Positions 1-7,696 of a DNA stretch of 40,043 nt are shown here, piece after piece. The position numbers were made by a program, and so were the translations under genes. Each line of letters begins with the position of its first letter. The first letter of the stretch is position 1. The notes under the pieces are model-generated. The model was not told the origin of the DNA. It made no database searches and saw only the letters and a list, made by a program, of their open reading frames with translations. This stretch comes from CAYRFQ01 sp964423615 (GTDB lineage: Bacteria; Planctomycetota; Planctomycetia; Gemmatales; Gemmataceae). The DNA is taken from positions 1 through 40,043 of the forward strand of contig CAYRFQ010000071.1 of NCBI GenBank assembly GCA_964423615.1, given 5' to 3'.

Positions 1-489
1 GTTGGAAAGACGCGAGGCTCGTCGGCGTCGACGTTCTCCGGTTTCGAGCAATCTGGCGTGGAACTGAGGTTCAAAACCTTGACAAAAGTCATCGACATGG
101 CAAAACAAAGTAAGCAGTTCCATGGGTGTATCTCCGGGAAGAAATTGGGTCAGGTAAACACAATTGATTCCCAACACCCTGGGCTGCCCATTTCCAATCC
201 CGACAGACCTGCAATCCCAAACCGCTCAATCGACACAAACTACCTGCTGAAAACACTTTACGGAAATACCTTAAACGAAACTCAGGTTTCAGGGTCATAT
301 CGTAGGGGGTAAACGGCTGTATCGTAAACTGAAATTGTTATTTTGCGGCGGCTTCAGTAACTGTCATGCAGCAGAGAGGAGCCTCATGATTACTCGGACG
401 GGAATTTACGGAGATGATGAGCCAATCTCTGAACTCGGGAACAGAACAGAGCAGAGTGTTATGGTTCCATGCAATCGCCTCGTTCGGGG
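1..489. other. Left edge without a supported gene
   Basis: I see no convincing gene here. Frame 1 is open from the first base to a stop ending at 312, so a truncated 3' end of an upstream gene cannot be excluded. However, the translation is low in hydrophobic periodicity, matches no family I know and has no recognisable motif. The minus-strand ORF at 89-298 looks like a shadow of the same stretch. No hairpin with a T-tract is visible after the lipoprotein stop at 490. Confidence 0.5.
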
Positions 490-2013
490 TCAATGCAGCC
501 AAATGCGGGAGTCGCACACCTCTTGAGAGCTGCCTTGCGAAGGTTTCCGCGTCACAGCACTGGATGTGGGTAAAGACGGAATAGTCACCAAGCCGTCGGC
601 AAACGACGAACTGGCTTGTTCGTCATCTCCGTGTGGCTCTACGTTTCGGTCACCGGATCGAGTCAACGCCGACCTCTGCGGCGCCAGAGGGGGCGGAGGG
701 GTGTTGCGAGGTTGGCTTTCCTGTTCGAATTCCGAATGTGGCTCAGCATCTTGGGCGCTCTGGACTGCGTACAAAACTAACTCCTGAAGTTCTTTGTTTT
801 CGAGAGTTTCGTGGTTGGCTGCAGAATCGAACGAACCATGCGGCTCTTTCTGTTGCGGCGGCAGTTCCCCTATGAGGATTCGTCGTTGTTTCGCTAACCA
901 AGGATTCTTTGAGGAGTTATCGCGTTGCGAGAGCTTAACTTGCTCCCCGTATACCGGCCTTGGCTGTCCGGACAAATTTCCCTGATTTGGGCGTACCAAA
1001 AACTGACTTATCTCTTGTCCTCTCTTGGTCTTATCCTCGAATCGGACTCGCCAACGCGATGACCTGGACGATGGTTCAAGGGACGCGATGATTTCGTTTC
1101 CTCGACGGGTCAGACGGACTTGGGAGCGGACAGTTTCGGGGCTTGTTGAAACGAGGGGAGGACTTCCGGTTTCTCGTTGGAGCAAGACGCAGGTTTGTTG
1201 TGGAAAGTCAGGCGAGATGCCCAGTGCCTCGGCTTCTGTGCGCCTCGCATCGCTGGCTTGGGAGACCAACAACACCACTTCCCCGCTCGGGAGTCTGCCC
1301 AACACTGCTGGTGAGCGGTTGCCCTCACTGTCATTGTGTTGGGAACGGAACCGCGGTGCGTTGGGAATCCGAACTGCGCTGGAGTGAGTTTGCCCTGGCA
1401 CAACCACAAGCGGAATGTCTGGTGTAGCTTGATTGAACTTTCTCGTGTCCTGGGTTGGCACTTCCACCAAAATGTATTGCCCGTCCGGGGTCCTTCCCAC
1501 GATCTTGGTCATAAAGGTCCCAGTTCTGTCGTGACGCTCCGAGGTGCTCCCCAACCGTCCTTGTTTGGTCGGAGTAGGGATTGTGACAACTCGGAAACGA
1601 GAGTTGTCCACCCTCGGGATCTGCGGCAAGAGATCATGCGAGGCTCCCGTTGTGAAGTCTGGCTCGACCCCCTCTTGGTCAGAAGTCTCTAACATCAGAA
1701 CCTCACCACTCGGGGTTTTCCCGAGAATTTTCACAGACCGGAGGCGAGCAATTTTTCGCGGGCCTTGTTTCCCTTGGGGATTCGCCTTAGCTGGCGGTTG
1801 CGAGGTTGGTGCCTGGCCCTCGAGCGCAGGAATTTGCACGGGGTAGTGGTGCTGACTTCCGTAAGGATGGTCACCCACAGAAAACACACCGGAGGCAACT
1901 GGAGGGCAACGGCCACAACAAGGGCAACTCGGCCCGTAGGAAAACGCCATGGGGCGGCATCCGCTGACACCAACGAACAAACATACCGTGAGGAATATCA
2001 AAGAATTACGCAT
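490..2013 (-). CDS. Putative lipoprotein with three short G-x-x-P-x-G repeats
   Basis: This 507-aa protein is probably lipid-anchored in the envelope; its function is unknown. The open frame reaches back to 2346, but the ATG at 2013 starts a textbook lipoprotein signal: Arg2, a hydrophobic stretch, then VGVSGC with Cys19 as the lipidated residue. A Cys-rich patch follows (residues 30-36). A motif of the form (I/V)(L/V)G(K/R)xP(S/D)G(E/Q) plus a short hydrophobic strand occurs three times, near residues 95-112, 169-188 and 236-255. These look like small beta-hairpin units separated by disordered linkers. The C-terminal half is polar and rich in Ser, Gln and Pro, and looks disordered. It is transcribed divergently from the vWA protein, so the two may share a control region. 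No enzyme signature is seen. I do not recognise the family. Confidence 0.75.
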   Translation of the reverse strand: MRNSLIFLTVCLFVGVSGCRPMAFSYGPSCPCCGRCPPVASGVFSVGDHPYGSQHHYPVQIPALEGQAPTSQPPAKANPQGKQGPRKIARLRSVKILGKTPSGEVLMLETSDQEGVEPDFTTGASHDLLPQIPRVDNSRFRVVTIPTPTKQGRLGSTSERHDRTGTFMTKIVGRTPDGQYILVEVPTQDTRKFNQATPDIPLVVVPGQTHSSAVRIPNAPRFRSQHNDSEGNRSPAVLGRLPSGEVVLLVSQASDARRTEAEALGISPDFPQQTCVLLQRETGSPPLVSTSPETVRSQVRLTRRGNEIIASLEPSSRSSRWRVRFEDKTKRGQEISQFLVRPNQGNLSGQPRPVYGEQVKLSQRDNSSKNPWLAKQRRILIGELPPQQKEPHGSFDSAANHETLENKELQELVLYAVQSAQDAEPHSEFEQESQPRNTPPPPLAPQRSALTRSGDRNVEPHGDDEQASSSFADGLVTIPSLPTSSAVTRKPSQGSSQEVCDSRIWLH

Positions 2014-2315
2014 GGTCGTTCCCCAACATCGGGATAACGAGATTTTGTGTTTGGCGTAACACCACTCGTATGGATTGATCAGCTTACATCGAATGTATCG
2101 GTCAAATGGACGATGAATGATTGTGTTTTTTGAGGTAAATCCTGGTGGGATACGGAGGAATATTCCAGAGGAAAAAAGGGATAATAGATAAATTGGGTTG
2201 ACAGAATTATATAAGGCGAATACGCTGTCTGAGGTTTTAACCGTTACAACAATGCCGGAAGGTATGGCGCACCTTCCCAATTCCATCAAGGATGACTTTC
2301 CAAGGAATCGTTGGA
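2014..2315. other. Divergent intergenic region
   Basis: About 300 bp separate the lipoprotein gene (minus strand) from the vWA/coiled-coil gene (plus strand). The stretch is AT-richer than the flanking genes, which fits a two-way promoter region. A candidate sigma-70 promoter on the plus strand is listed separately. For the rightward gene, AAGGA at 2302-2306 lies nine bases before the ATG at 2316 and favours that start over the ATG at 2292. I could not pick a convincing promoter for the leftward gene. Confidence 0.5.
2198..2226 (+). promoter_or_regulatory. Candidate sigma-70-type promoter
   Basis: A perfect TTGACA (-35) at 2198-2203 is followed after 17 bases by TACGCT at 2221-2226, a weak -10 match (three of six). 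It sits about 90 bp before the preferred start of the vWA/coiled-coil gene. This is pattern matching only; a TATAAG at 2210-2215 could be an alternative -10 without a clear -35. Confidence 0.3.
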
Positions 2316-5300
2316 ATGTCAAACATTCTCCGGGTGTCGTGCGCAATTGCCCTCACTGGTTTCTGTGTTTTTGCTCCTCTCCCAGGGAAAAGCCAAGGCG
2401 AAATATCAACTCAGCCGAAGTTTACTCCACCTCCAAGTGCCGAACCCAAAAGCCCTCCTCTCATTTTCGTGGTTGATATCTCGCGCGGCGTCAATGGGAC
2501 GAACCGGGACGATAGCTACAACATTTGCTGGGGGGTCTCGCAACTTCTTGATGCTATTCCTGAGGGAACCCCGACAGGGGTGGTGTTTCTCCAAGAATTC
2601 AAGGACGCGAACGACAAATCCAATCACGGGACATTCCGGATCGCGCGGGAGTTAATTCCACTGTCTCGGAAAGGGAAAGCGATCATTCGCTGGCAAGTCG
2701 CCAACGCGCACATCGGTGGAGACCTGAAGCTTAATGGCGGGCTTAGCGCGGCCCAGCAAATGCTCAAGGATTGCAAAGTTCCGGCTAACGTGGTGTTGCT
2801 CACTTCTGGAGTTGGTATAGGGGACTACAAGGATGCGCTCCAAACCGCCGAATGGTTTGGGAAAAAGGAAAGTCAAGTCAACTTCCACGTTCTCGCGATG
2901 TACTCGGGAAAACATTCGCCTGCTCAAACGCAACTGCTCATCGATCTCGCTCGAGCGGGTTCGCGTTCTCCCAGGACCTCGTTAACAAAGCCACCATACA
3001 ACTTTCAGGCAATCAGTAAGTTTGACCAGGTCGCCCCTTCCTTGTCGTTCATCATCTCCACGTACGCCCCGATTTACGCCTACTGGAAGTGCCTCCCGAA
3101 GGCCCTTGCCTGTTGTCAAAAAGAAACCGCGGACCTCAAGGTCCGCTTGTCGATCTTCCAGACAAAACTCACGAACTGTGAGAAAGAAAAAACGAGTTTG
3201 CTCATCCAGTTGGGCAAAACCCAAAACGATCTCAGGGACTGTCAGGCGGCCAATTTAGTTCTGCAGAACAACTTAGCCAAGTGCATGCAACTCAAGAAAC
3301 AGTGCTTCCTTGCCTGGCAGCAGTCCCAACAGAAAATCAAAAAGCTGGAAAGGACCGTCGCCGATTGTGAGGCGAAGTTAAAACGCTCTCGGCAGCTCAA
3401 GAAGAAGCTTGAGGAGGATTTGGCCGAGTGCAACAAGCACAAGGAAGAGTATCGTTGCGAACTGGAGAAAGCCGAACTCCGGATCAAGAGCCTGGAGAAG
3501 GAACGCGAGAAATGCAAATCAGATCTCGAAGCCGCACGAAAAGACAAAGCCAAACTCCGCCAAGAATTGGGCAACGTCACAGGAAAGCTCAAGATTTCCC
3601 AAGAGGCCGTCGAGAAACTCACCGGAGAGCTAGCGGAGTGCAACAAACACAAAGAAAAGTGTCGTTGTGAACTGGAAAAAGAACAGGCCGAAAAGAAACG
3701 CCTGAAGAAAGATCACGACGAATGCAGCAAAAAACTAACTGAAGCTGTCAAAGCGAACGCCAATCTCAAAAAAGCCTTGGCGATGTCAAAACAGAAGGTG
3801 AAGGACTTGCAGGAGACCAGCACGAAGTGTAAGGAGAAGTTGGCCAAGTGCAACAAGCACAAAGAAAAGTGTCGCTGCGAACTGGAAAAGAAAGAATTGG
3901 AAATAAAAGGCCTGAAGAAAGCCGTTGCAGAGCTGAAGCAGAAAGTCGCTGAGCGCGATAAAGACCTCAAAGCCGCACGAAAAGGCAACGCCAAACTCCG
4001 CCAGGAATTGGGCAACGTCACAGGAAAGCTCAAGATTTCCCAAGAGGCCGTCGAGAAACTCACCGGAGAGCTAGCGGAGTGCAACAAACACAAAGAAGAG
4101 TGTCGTTGTGAACTGGAAAAAGAACAGGCCGATAAGAAACGCCTGCAGCAGGAACGGGACAGACTTGACAACAAACTCAAACTTGCAGAAACCGAGAAAG
4201 ACAAACTCAAAAAGAAATTGGCAGTGGTGGATGGGAAGTGGAAGAACTTGAAAAAAGACTGTGTTTGCAAGCTGGAGATTGCCAACAAAACGATCAAAGA
4301 CCTGGAAGCTAAGCTGAGCCGGTGCGATACCTCAAAGGCCGAGTGCAATGGGAAAGTTGCAGACGGCAGAAGGAAACAAGAATCGCTCGAAAGGCAGTTG
4401 AAGGCGTGCTTGCAGGCCAAGAATCAATTAGAAGGACAACTCAAGGATTCTCAGACCAAAGGGCAGGACTCTCAAAATAAACTCCAGTTGTGTCGGACCG
4501 AAGTTGGGCGGATGCGGGAGACAAAAACCATCTTGTGGTTCGTCGTGATCGGCCTGGCGATTCTCGGCGTGATCTTGATCATCCTTGTCGTCTTCTATCT
4601 CGCGAGATTACCCGGCATCAAAGCAGAACGAGACCGACTATCTCAACGCTTGGCCCAAACAGAACTCGAGGCCACCCGATGCCAGGAGAAATACACAGAC
4701 GCCGTCCAGTCAGGTTCGTCTGCGTCCGCAAGAGCCGGACAATTGCGGACTCGGGTCGTCGAACTCGAGAAGGAAATCAGTCACCTCCACGCAGCCTTGT
4801 GTGAGTGCAAGGCATCTCGCGAGCGTGCCGAAGCGACGGCCCTCGGCGCCACCAGAGAGATGGCCGCGAACAAGCACTGTCCCGGTTCCCCCGTCATCTC
4901 GCATGTGACACCTACGACCCCCTCCACCGCAACACCGAACAACGGTCCTCCTGCACCAGGGGGAGTCGCAGCTCCGGGTGGAGCTCCTGCGTCTTCGGCA
5001 CCTGCTGCGAGTTCTTCCGGAACAAGTGGAGCTGGAGGAACTACAGGCGGGACCGGTGGAACGGGCGGATCACCTGGAGCCAGCACGGGCGGGACAGGCA
5101 CCACAGGCGGAACAGGTGGAACAGGTGGATCGCCTGGGCCAGGCACAGGCGGAACAGGCACCACAGGTGGAACAGGTGGAACGGGCGGATCACCTGGAGC
5201 CAGCACCGGGGGGACCAGTGGCGGAACTGCTGGAGGAACTCCCTCGCCTGCAGCCGCCAGCGGCGGCGGTGGTGGCGGCGGTGGTGGCGGTGGAGCCGGA

Positions 5301-5360
5301 GGTGCATCCGGCCAGAGAGGAGAAGATGGAGGTCAAGATTCTGTGTCGAGTTCGGAGTAA
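2316..5360 (+). CDS. Secreted vWA / Cys-His coiled-coil / transmembrane / Gly-rich protein
   Basis: This 1014-aa protein probably spans the cytoplasmic membrane; its function is unknown. The ATG at 2316 is chosen over 2292 because AAGGA sits nine bases upstream. In order it has: a signal-peptide-like start (about residues 1-28); a vWA-like domain (about 45-240) with a VVDISRG strand whose MIDAS motif is degenerate (third position Gly, not Ser) and a later VVLLTSG strand; a very long charged coiled coil (about 260-735); one transmembrane segment (about 738-762); a second coiled coil; and a Thr/Gly/Pro/Ser-rich tail. The coiled coil repeats CNKHKE...CxCELEK, giving CxxHxxxCxC in three copies plus one copy with Tyr for the second Cys. 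These could form disulfides or bind metal. Two internal DNA repeats are listed separately. The GH5-like gene starts 28 bp downstream, suggesting co-transcription. The domain reading is from sequence; any role with the eCIS is inference. Confidence 0.75.
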   Translation: MSNILRVSCAIALTGFCVFAPLPGKSQGEISTQPKFTPPPSAEPKSPPLIFVVDISRGVNGTNRDDSYNICWGVSQLLDAIPEGTPTGVVFLQEFKDANDKSNHGTFRIARELIPLSRKGKAIIRWQVANAHIGGDLKLNGGLSAAQQMLKDCKVPANVVLLTSGVGIGDYKDALQTAEWFGKKESQVNFHVLAMYSGKHSPAQTQLLIDLARAGSRSPRTSLTKPPYNFQAISKFDQVAPSLSFIISTYAPIYAYWKCLPKALACCQKETADLKVRLSIFQTKLTNCEKEKTSLLIQLGKTQNDLRDCQAANLVLQNNLAKCMQLKKQCFLAWQQSQQKIKKLERTVADCEAKLKRSRQLKKKLEEDLAECNKHKEEYRCELEKAELRIKSLEKEREKCKSDLEAARKDKAKLRQELGNVTGKLKISQEAVEKLTGELAECNKHKEKCRCELEKEQAEKKRLKKDHDECSKKLTEAVKANANLKKALAMSKQKVKDLQETSTKCKEKLAKCNKHKEKCRCELEKKELEIKGLKKAVAELKQKVAERDKDLKAARKGNAKLRQELGNVTGKLKISQEAVEKLTGELAECNKHKEECRCELEKEQADKKRLQQERDRLDNKLKLAETEKDKLKKKLAVVDGKWKNLKKDCVCKLEIANKTIKDLEAKLSRCDTSKAECNGKVADGRRKQESLERQLKACLQAKNQLEGQLKDSQTKGQDSQNKLQLCRTEVGRMRETKTILWFVVIGLAILGVILIILVVFYLARLPGIKAERDRLSQRLAQTELEATRCQEKYTDAVQSGSSASARAGQLRTRVVELEKEISHLHAALCECKASRERAEATALGATREMAANKHCPGSPVISHVTPTTPSTATPNNGPPAPGGVAAPGGAPASSAPAASSSGTSGAGGTTGGTGGTGGSPGASTGGTGTTGGTGGTGGSPGPGTGGTGTTGGTGGTGGSPGASTGGTSGGTAGGTPSPAAASGGGGGGGGGGGAGGASGQRGEDGGQDSVSSSE
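3531..4145 (+). repeat. Internal direct duplication of about 174 bp in the coiled-coil gene
   Basis: Bases 3531-3704 and 3972-4145 are nearly identical, offset by 441 bp (147 codons, so in frame). Only a handful of substitutions separate them. Each copy encodes the same stretch running from AARK through NVTGKLKISQEAVEKL to the CxxHxxxCxC motif. The high DNA identity indicates a recent duplication or gene conversion within the coiled coil. Confidence 0.85.
5041..5220 (+). repeat. Three tandem 60-bp units coding for a Gly/Thr-rich tail
   Basis: Three consecutive 60-bp units (5041-5100, 5101-5160, 5161-5220) encode a 20-residue Gly/Thr/Ser/Pro repeat containing GGTGGTGGSPG. A run of Gly codons (GGC/GGT) follows at about 5262-5292. 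The units are in frame inside the vWA/coiled-coil gene, so this is a protein repeat, not a CRISPR or intergenic satellite. Repeat number could vary between strains. Confidence 0.9.
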
Positions 5361-5388
5361 AGGAATGCCCTCATAACGCGAGAAACAA

Positions 5389-6867
5389 ATGCCTGATTTC
5401 CCGAAACCACAACCGGCTGATCCCGTTTTCAACCCACCCCCTTTGGAAAACATAACCAAGGTGCGCTTGAATCTTGGCGTCACCTTCCCGAACTGGACGG
5501 GAGCTTTTTTCCCGCAACTTGAAGAAGACCTCACGGACTTAGTGTGCAGCATCTTGAAGCGGATGGGCCTCGTGGTCTCAATAGATCGGAGCTGTCCTGA
5601 ACTCATTTTCGAAATCATCATCCGGGTGTCAAATCCATCGCGTGGGGTCGGGGGAGGCTTCTCCGTCCGGGTCGAAGCTTATTTGCAAGAGAAAGTCAAG
5701 TTGCCTCGGTTGCCGGAGTGCGACGCTCCAGTCATCACCTGGTCTCATCACACATCCGTCTGGTGGGTGTTTCGCGCCAAACCTCTGGCAGCGATCGAAC
5801 GGGCTATCGAAGGTGAGGTCAAACGCCAAGCCGATAAGTTCGCTGCGGATTGGGCTCGGGACAATGCGATGCCAACTCCGCCATGTTCGCCCCAACTGCC
5901 CCCTGCACCGGGACCTTGCGTCCCTCTTGGGCCTCGGGTTGCCACCGCAGGATGTAACACCCATCAGCTTGGGGGGCAGAAAGGAGTCAATCTCGTCCAT
6001 CTGGAATTCTGCGCCAACAGCAACAATTTCTCGAATCGGAATGTCGGTCCACTCCAACCGGTTCCACAGGAACTTTTCTCGCGAATGCCAGAGTGGATAC
6101 GGCTGTTCCGTGTTTGCTTCAAGTGGGAGAGATTGCAACCCACGTTCGGCGAACCCTTCGCGGACCCTTATCTGGCAACGCTGAAAACCATCATCGGGTG
6201 TGTAGAAGCGATTGGTGGGCATGTGATTCTCGATTTGCACAACTCATTCCGCTACTGGCTCGACAAACAGGGACAACGGAAGGAGTGCTTCGTGGGGGAA
6301 CCCGACATCCATGGGTCCGGTGATGTCCCCGTTCGTCGTGCTTATCTAGTCGAACTTTGGAGGGGTCTCTCGATTGAATTCAAAGACAACCCAACGGTAG
6401 TCGCCTACGGCATCATGAATCAGCCTTACCAGCCCCCCCTCGGGAGTCGTGGCTGGGACTGGAAAGCCGCCTCGAGAGAAATCGTCAAGGTGATTCGGGA
6501 CAACGGCGACGAAAGACTGATCCTGGTTGATACGGACGACGGATCGAGCATGGCGGACACGTGGCCACGCACTCCACCGTGGCTCACTGACTATGAGAAC
6601 ATTTGCTATCAGGCTCACCTGGAGATCACCGACCCGTACCAATCCGTCGGACAACTCCTGACGCCTTTCGTGGACTGGTGTCAACACCATAACGTGGGGG
6701 GCTTCCTGGGATCGGTACGCATCGCCATGTCCCATCCTCAGTGTCGCGATATGGTCGACAGTTTTCTCCGAGAAATCAACGCTCTTGGGTTGGGTTGGTG
6801 CTACTGGCCGACTCCCTACGACATGGACTTGAAGGACAAAAAAACTCCGATCTGGCAGATCTCCTGA
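5389..6867 (+). CDS. GH5-like pseudo-glycoside hydrolase with novel N-terminal domain
   Basis: This 492-aa protein has a GH5 (cellulase-type) TIM barrel from about residue 190 to the end. Family landmarks are visible: FKWERLQP (about 244-251), LDLHN (His284), NPTVVAYGIMNQP, the YQAH strand (His410), FLG (439-441) and GWCYWP (469-474). The catalytic acid/base Glu of the NEP motif is Gln345 (N344-Q345-P346), and the nucleophile of the usual FxGExG strand is Ser442. Both catalytic glutamates are therefore missing, so it is probably a carbohydrate-binding or structural pseudoenzyme. Residues 1-190 form a domain I do not recognise, followed by a Pro-rich linker. There is no signal peptide and no clear ribosome-binding site before the ATG. 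It follows the membrane-anchored coiled-coil gene by 28 bp. A cargo or adhesion role for the adjacent eCIS is speculation. Confidence 0.8.
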   Translation: MPDFPKPQPADPVFNPPPLENITKVRLNLGVTFPNWTGAFFPQLEEDLTDLVCSILKRMGLVVSIDRSCPELIFEIIIRVSNPSRGVGGGFSVRVEAYLQEKVKLPRLPECDAPVITWSHHTSVWWVFRAKPLAAIERAIEGEVKRQADKFAADWARDNAMPTPPCSPQLPPAPGPCVPLGPRVATAGCNTHQLGGQKGVNLVHLEFCANSNNFSNRNVGPLQPVPQELFSRMPEWIRLFRVCFKWERLQPTFGEPFADPYLATLKTIIGCVEAIGGHVILDLHNSFRYWLDKQGQRKECFVGEPDIHGSGDVPVRRAYLVELWRGLSIEFKDNPTVVAYGIMNQPYQPPLGSRGWDWKAASREIVKVIRDNGDERLILVDTDDGSSMADTWPRTPPWLTDYENICYQAHLEITDPYQSVGQLLTPFVDWCQHHNVGGFLGSVRIAMSHPQCRDMVDSFLREINALGLGWCYWPTPYDMDLKDKKTPIWQIS

Positions 6868-6902
6868 GGTCCGGAGAATGACCGCCCAGGGCCGACATCG
6901 AC

Positions 6903-7544
6903 ATGCGTCACCTCCACGATTCTAAATTCCATCGAGGCTTCCAGCGTCTCCTGCAGTCCCACGATTATAGCCAGGAGCTGGGGTGCTCCGTCTGGGATTT
7001 TGCAGTCGAGCTGTCGGACCTCACGTCCCTTGGTTTGTCCCGGAACGACGTCCGTTGGCTTCTTGGTCGAGGTCTTATTGAACAGGGAACAGAAGTAGTT
7101 CCCTCGAAAGGTTGCCGGCGCTCGTTTGAACGCAAACAGGATTGGACCTTTGGAGAACGAACGTGCTTTGTGCTCACCTCCATCGGGGTCGCCCAGGTCA
7201 TGGCGCTGTTGGATTCAACCGTCGATTCCTTGCCCTCGGCGGAAGCGGACGCCCAGCGCCTCACTCCCAAGTGGGATCCTTGCCGGCGGACTCTGTACTT
7301 CTTGGAAAATGTGGTCAAGCAGTTCCGAGTCCCGGCTCCCAACCAGGAACTCATTTTGACCGTGTTCGAGGAAGAAGATTGGCCGTATCGCGTGGACGAT
7401 CCGTTGCCGTGTGTCGACTCGATTTTTCCCAAGCGGCGGTTGCACGACACCATAAACGCCCTCAACCGCAAGCACCAGACGACTGTGTTACGTTTCTTTG
7501 GAGATGGTCGGGGAGAGGGAATTTGTTGGGAACCCGCTTCGTAG
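6903..7544 (+). CDS. Planctomycete-type hypothetical protein
   Basis: A 213-aa soluble protein without signal peptide or membrane segment. The N-terminal half contains a short helical stretch (LSRNDVRWLLGRGLIEQG) that resembles a winged-helix-like unit. The C-terminal half has the pattern WDPxRRxLxF...VKQFxxPAxNQExIL..FEEEDWPxRVDDPLP, then RLHDTINALNRKHQ and FGDGRGEGICWE. From memory, this C-terminal pattern belongs to a family abundant in planctomycete genomes and often of unknown or regulatory role; I cannot confirm that here. It lies 35 bp after the GH5-like gene and is followed at once by a hairpin, so it probably ends that transcription unit. No strong ribosome-binding site precedes the ATG. 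Confidence 0.7.
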   Translation: MRHLHDSKFHRGFQRLLQSHDYSQELGCSVWDFAVELSDLTSLGLSRNDVRWLLGRGLIEQGTEVVPSKGCRRSFERKQDWTFGERTCFVLTSIGVAQVMALLDSTVDSLPSAEADAQRLTPKWDPCRRTLYFLENVVKQFRVPAPNQELILTVFEEEDWPYRVDDPLPCVDSIFPKRRLHDTINALNRKHQTTVLRFFGDGRGEGICWEPAS

Positions 7545-7553
7545 GGTTTGGGG

Positions 7554-7587
7554 GATTTGGTGGGGCCAAACAAGTCCTCACCAAATC
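7554..7587 (+). terminator. Hairpin between accessory module and eCIS operon
   Basis: Bases 7554-7565 pair with 7576-7587 (12 bp with one G-T wobble) around a 10-base loop. The outer nine pairs are perfect (GATTTGGTG / CACCAAATC). The hairpin begins 10 bases after the stop of the 213-aa gene and lies 110 bases before the first eCIS gene. No T-run follows, so it may be a weak or Rho-assisted terminator, or an operator or mRNA-stability element instead. Confidence 0.5.
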
Positions 7588-7696
7588 GTCACCATAGGGA
7601 CTGTGTAACTCCACAAGAGATGGATTTAGGATACTTATCAAAAATGGCCATATTCGGCCTTCGGTGTAACAAAGGATCACTACAAAGGAGAACGAC

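Noticed and set aside
2011..2346. Upstream extension of the lipoprotein ORF to 2346
   Set aside because: The ATG at 2013 gives a clean lipobox with Cys19; the 111 extra residues have no signal and run into the divergent promoter region.
5041..5220. CRISPR-like array
   Set aside because: The repeats are 60 bp with no spacers, and are in frame within a gene.
4781..5307. Pro-rich minus-strand ORFs over the Gly repeats
   Set aside because: They are the antisense reading of the 60-bp Gly/Thr repeats.
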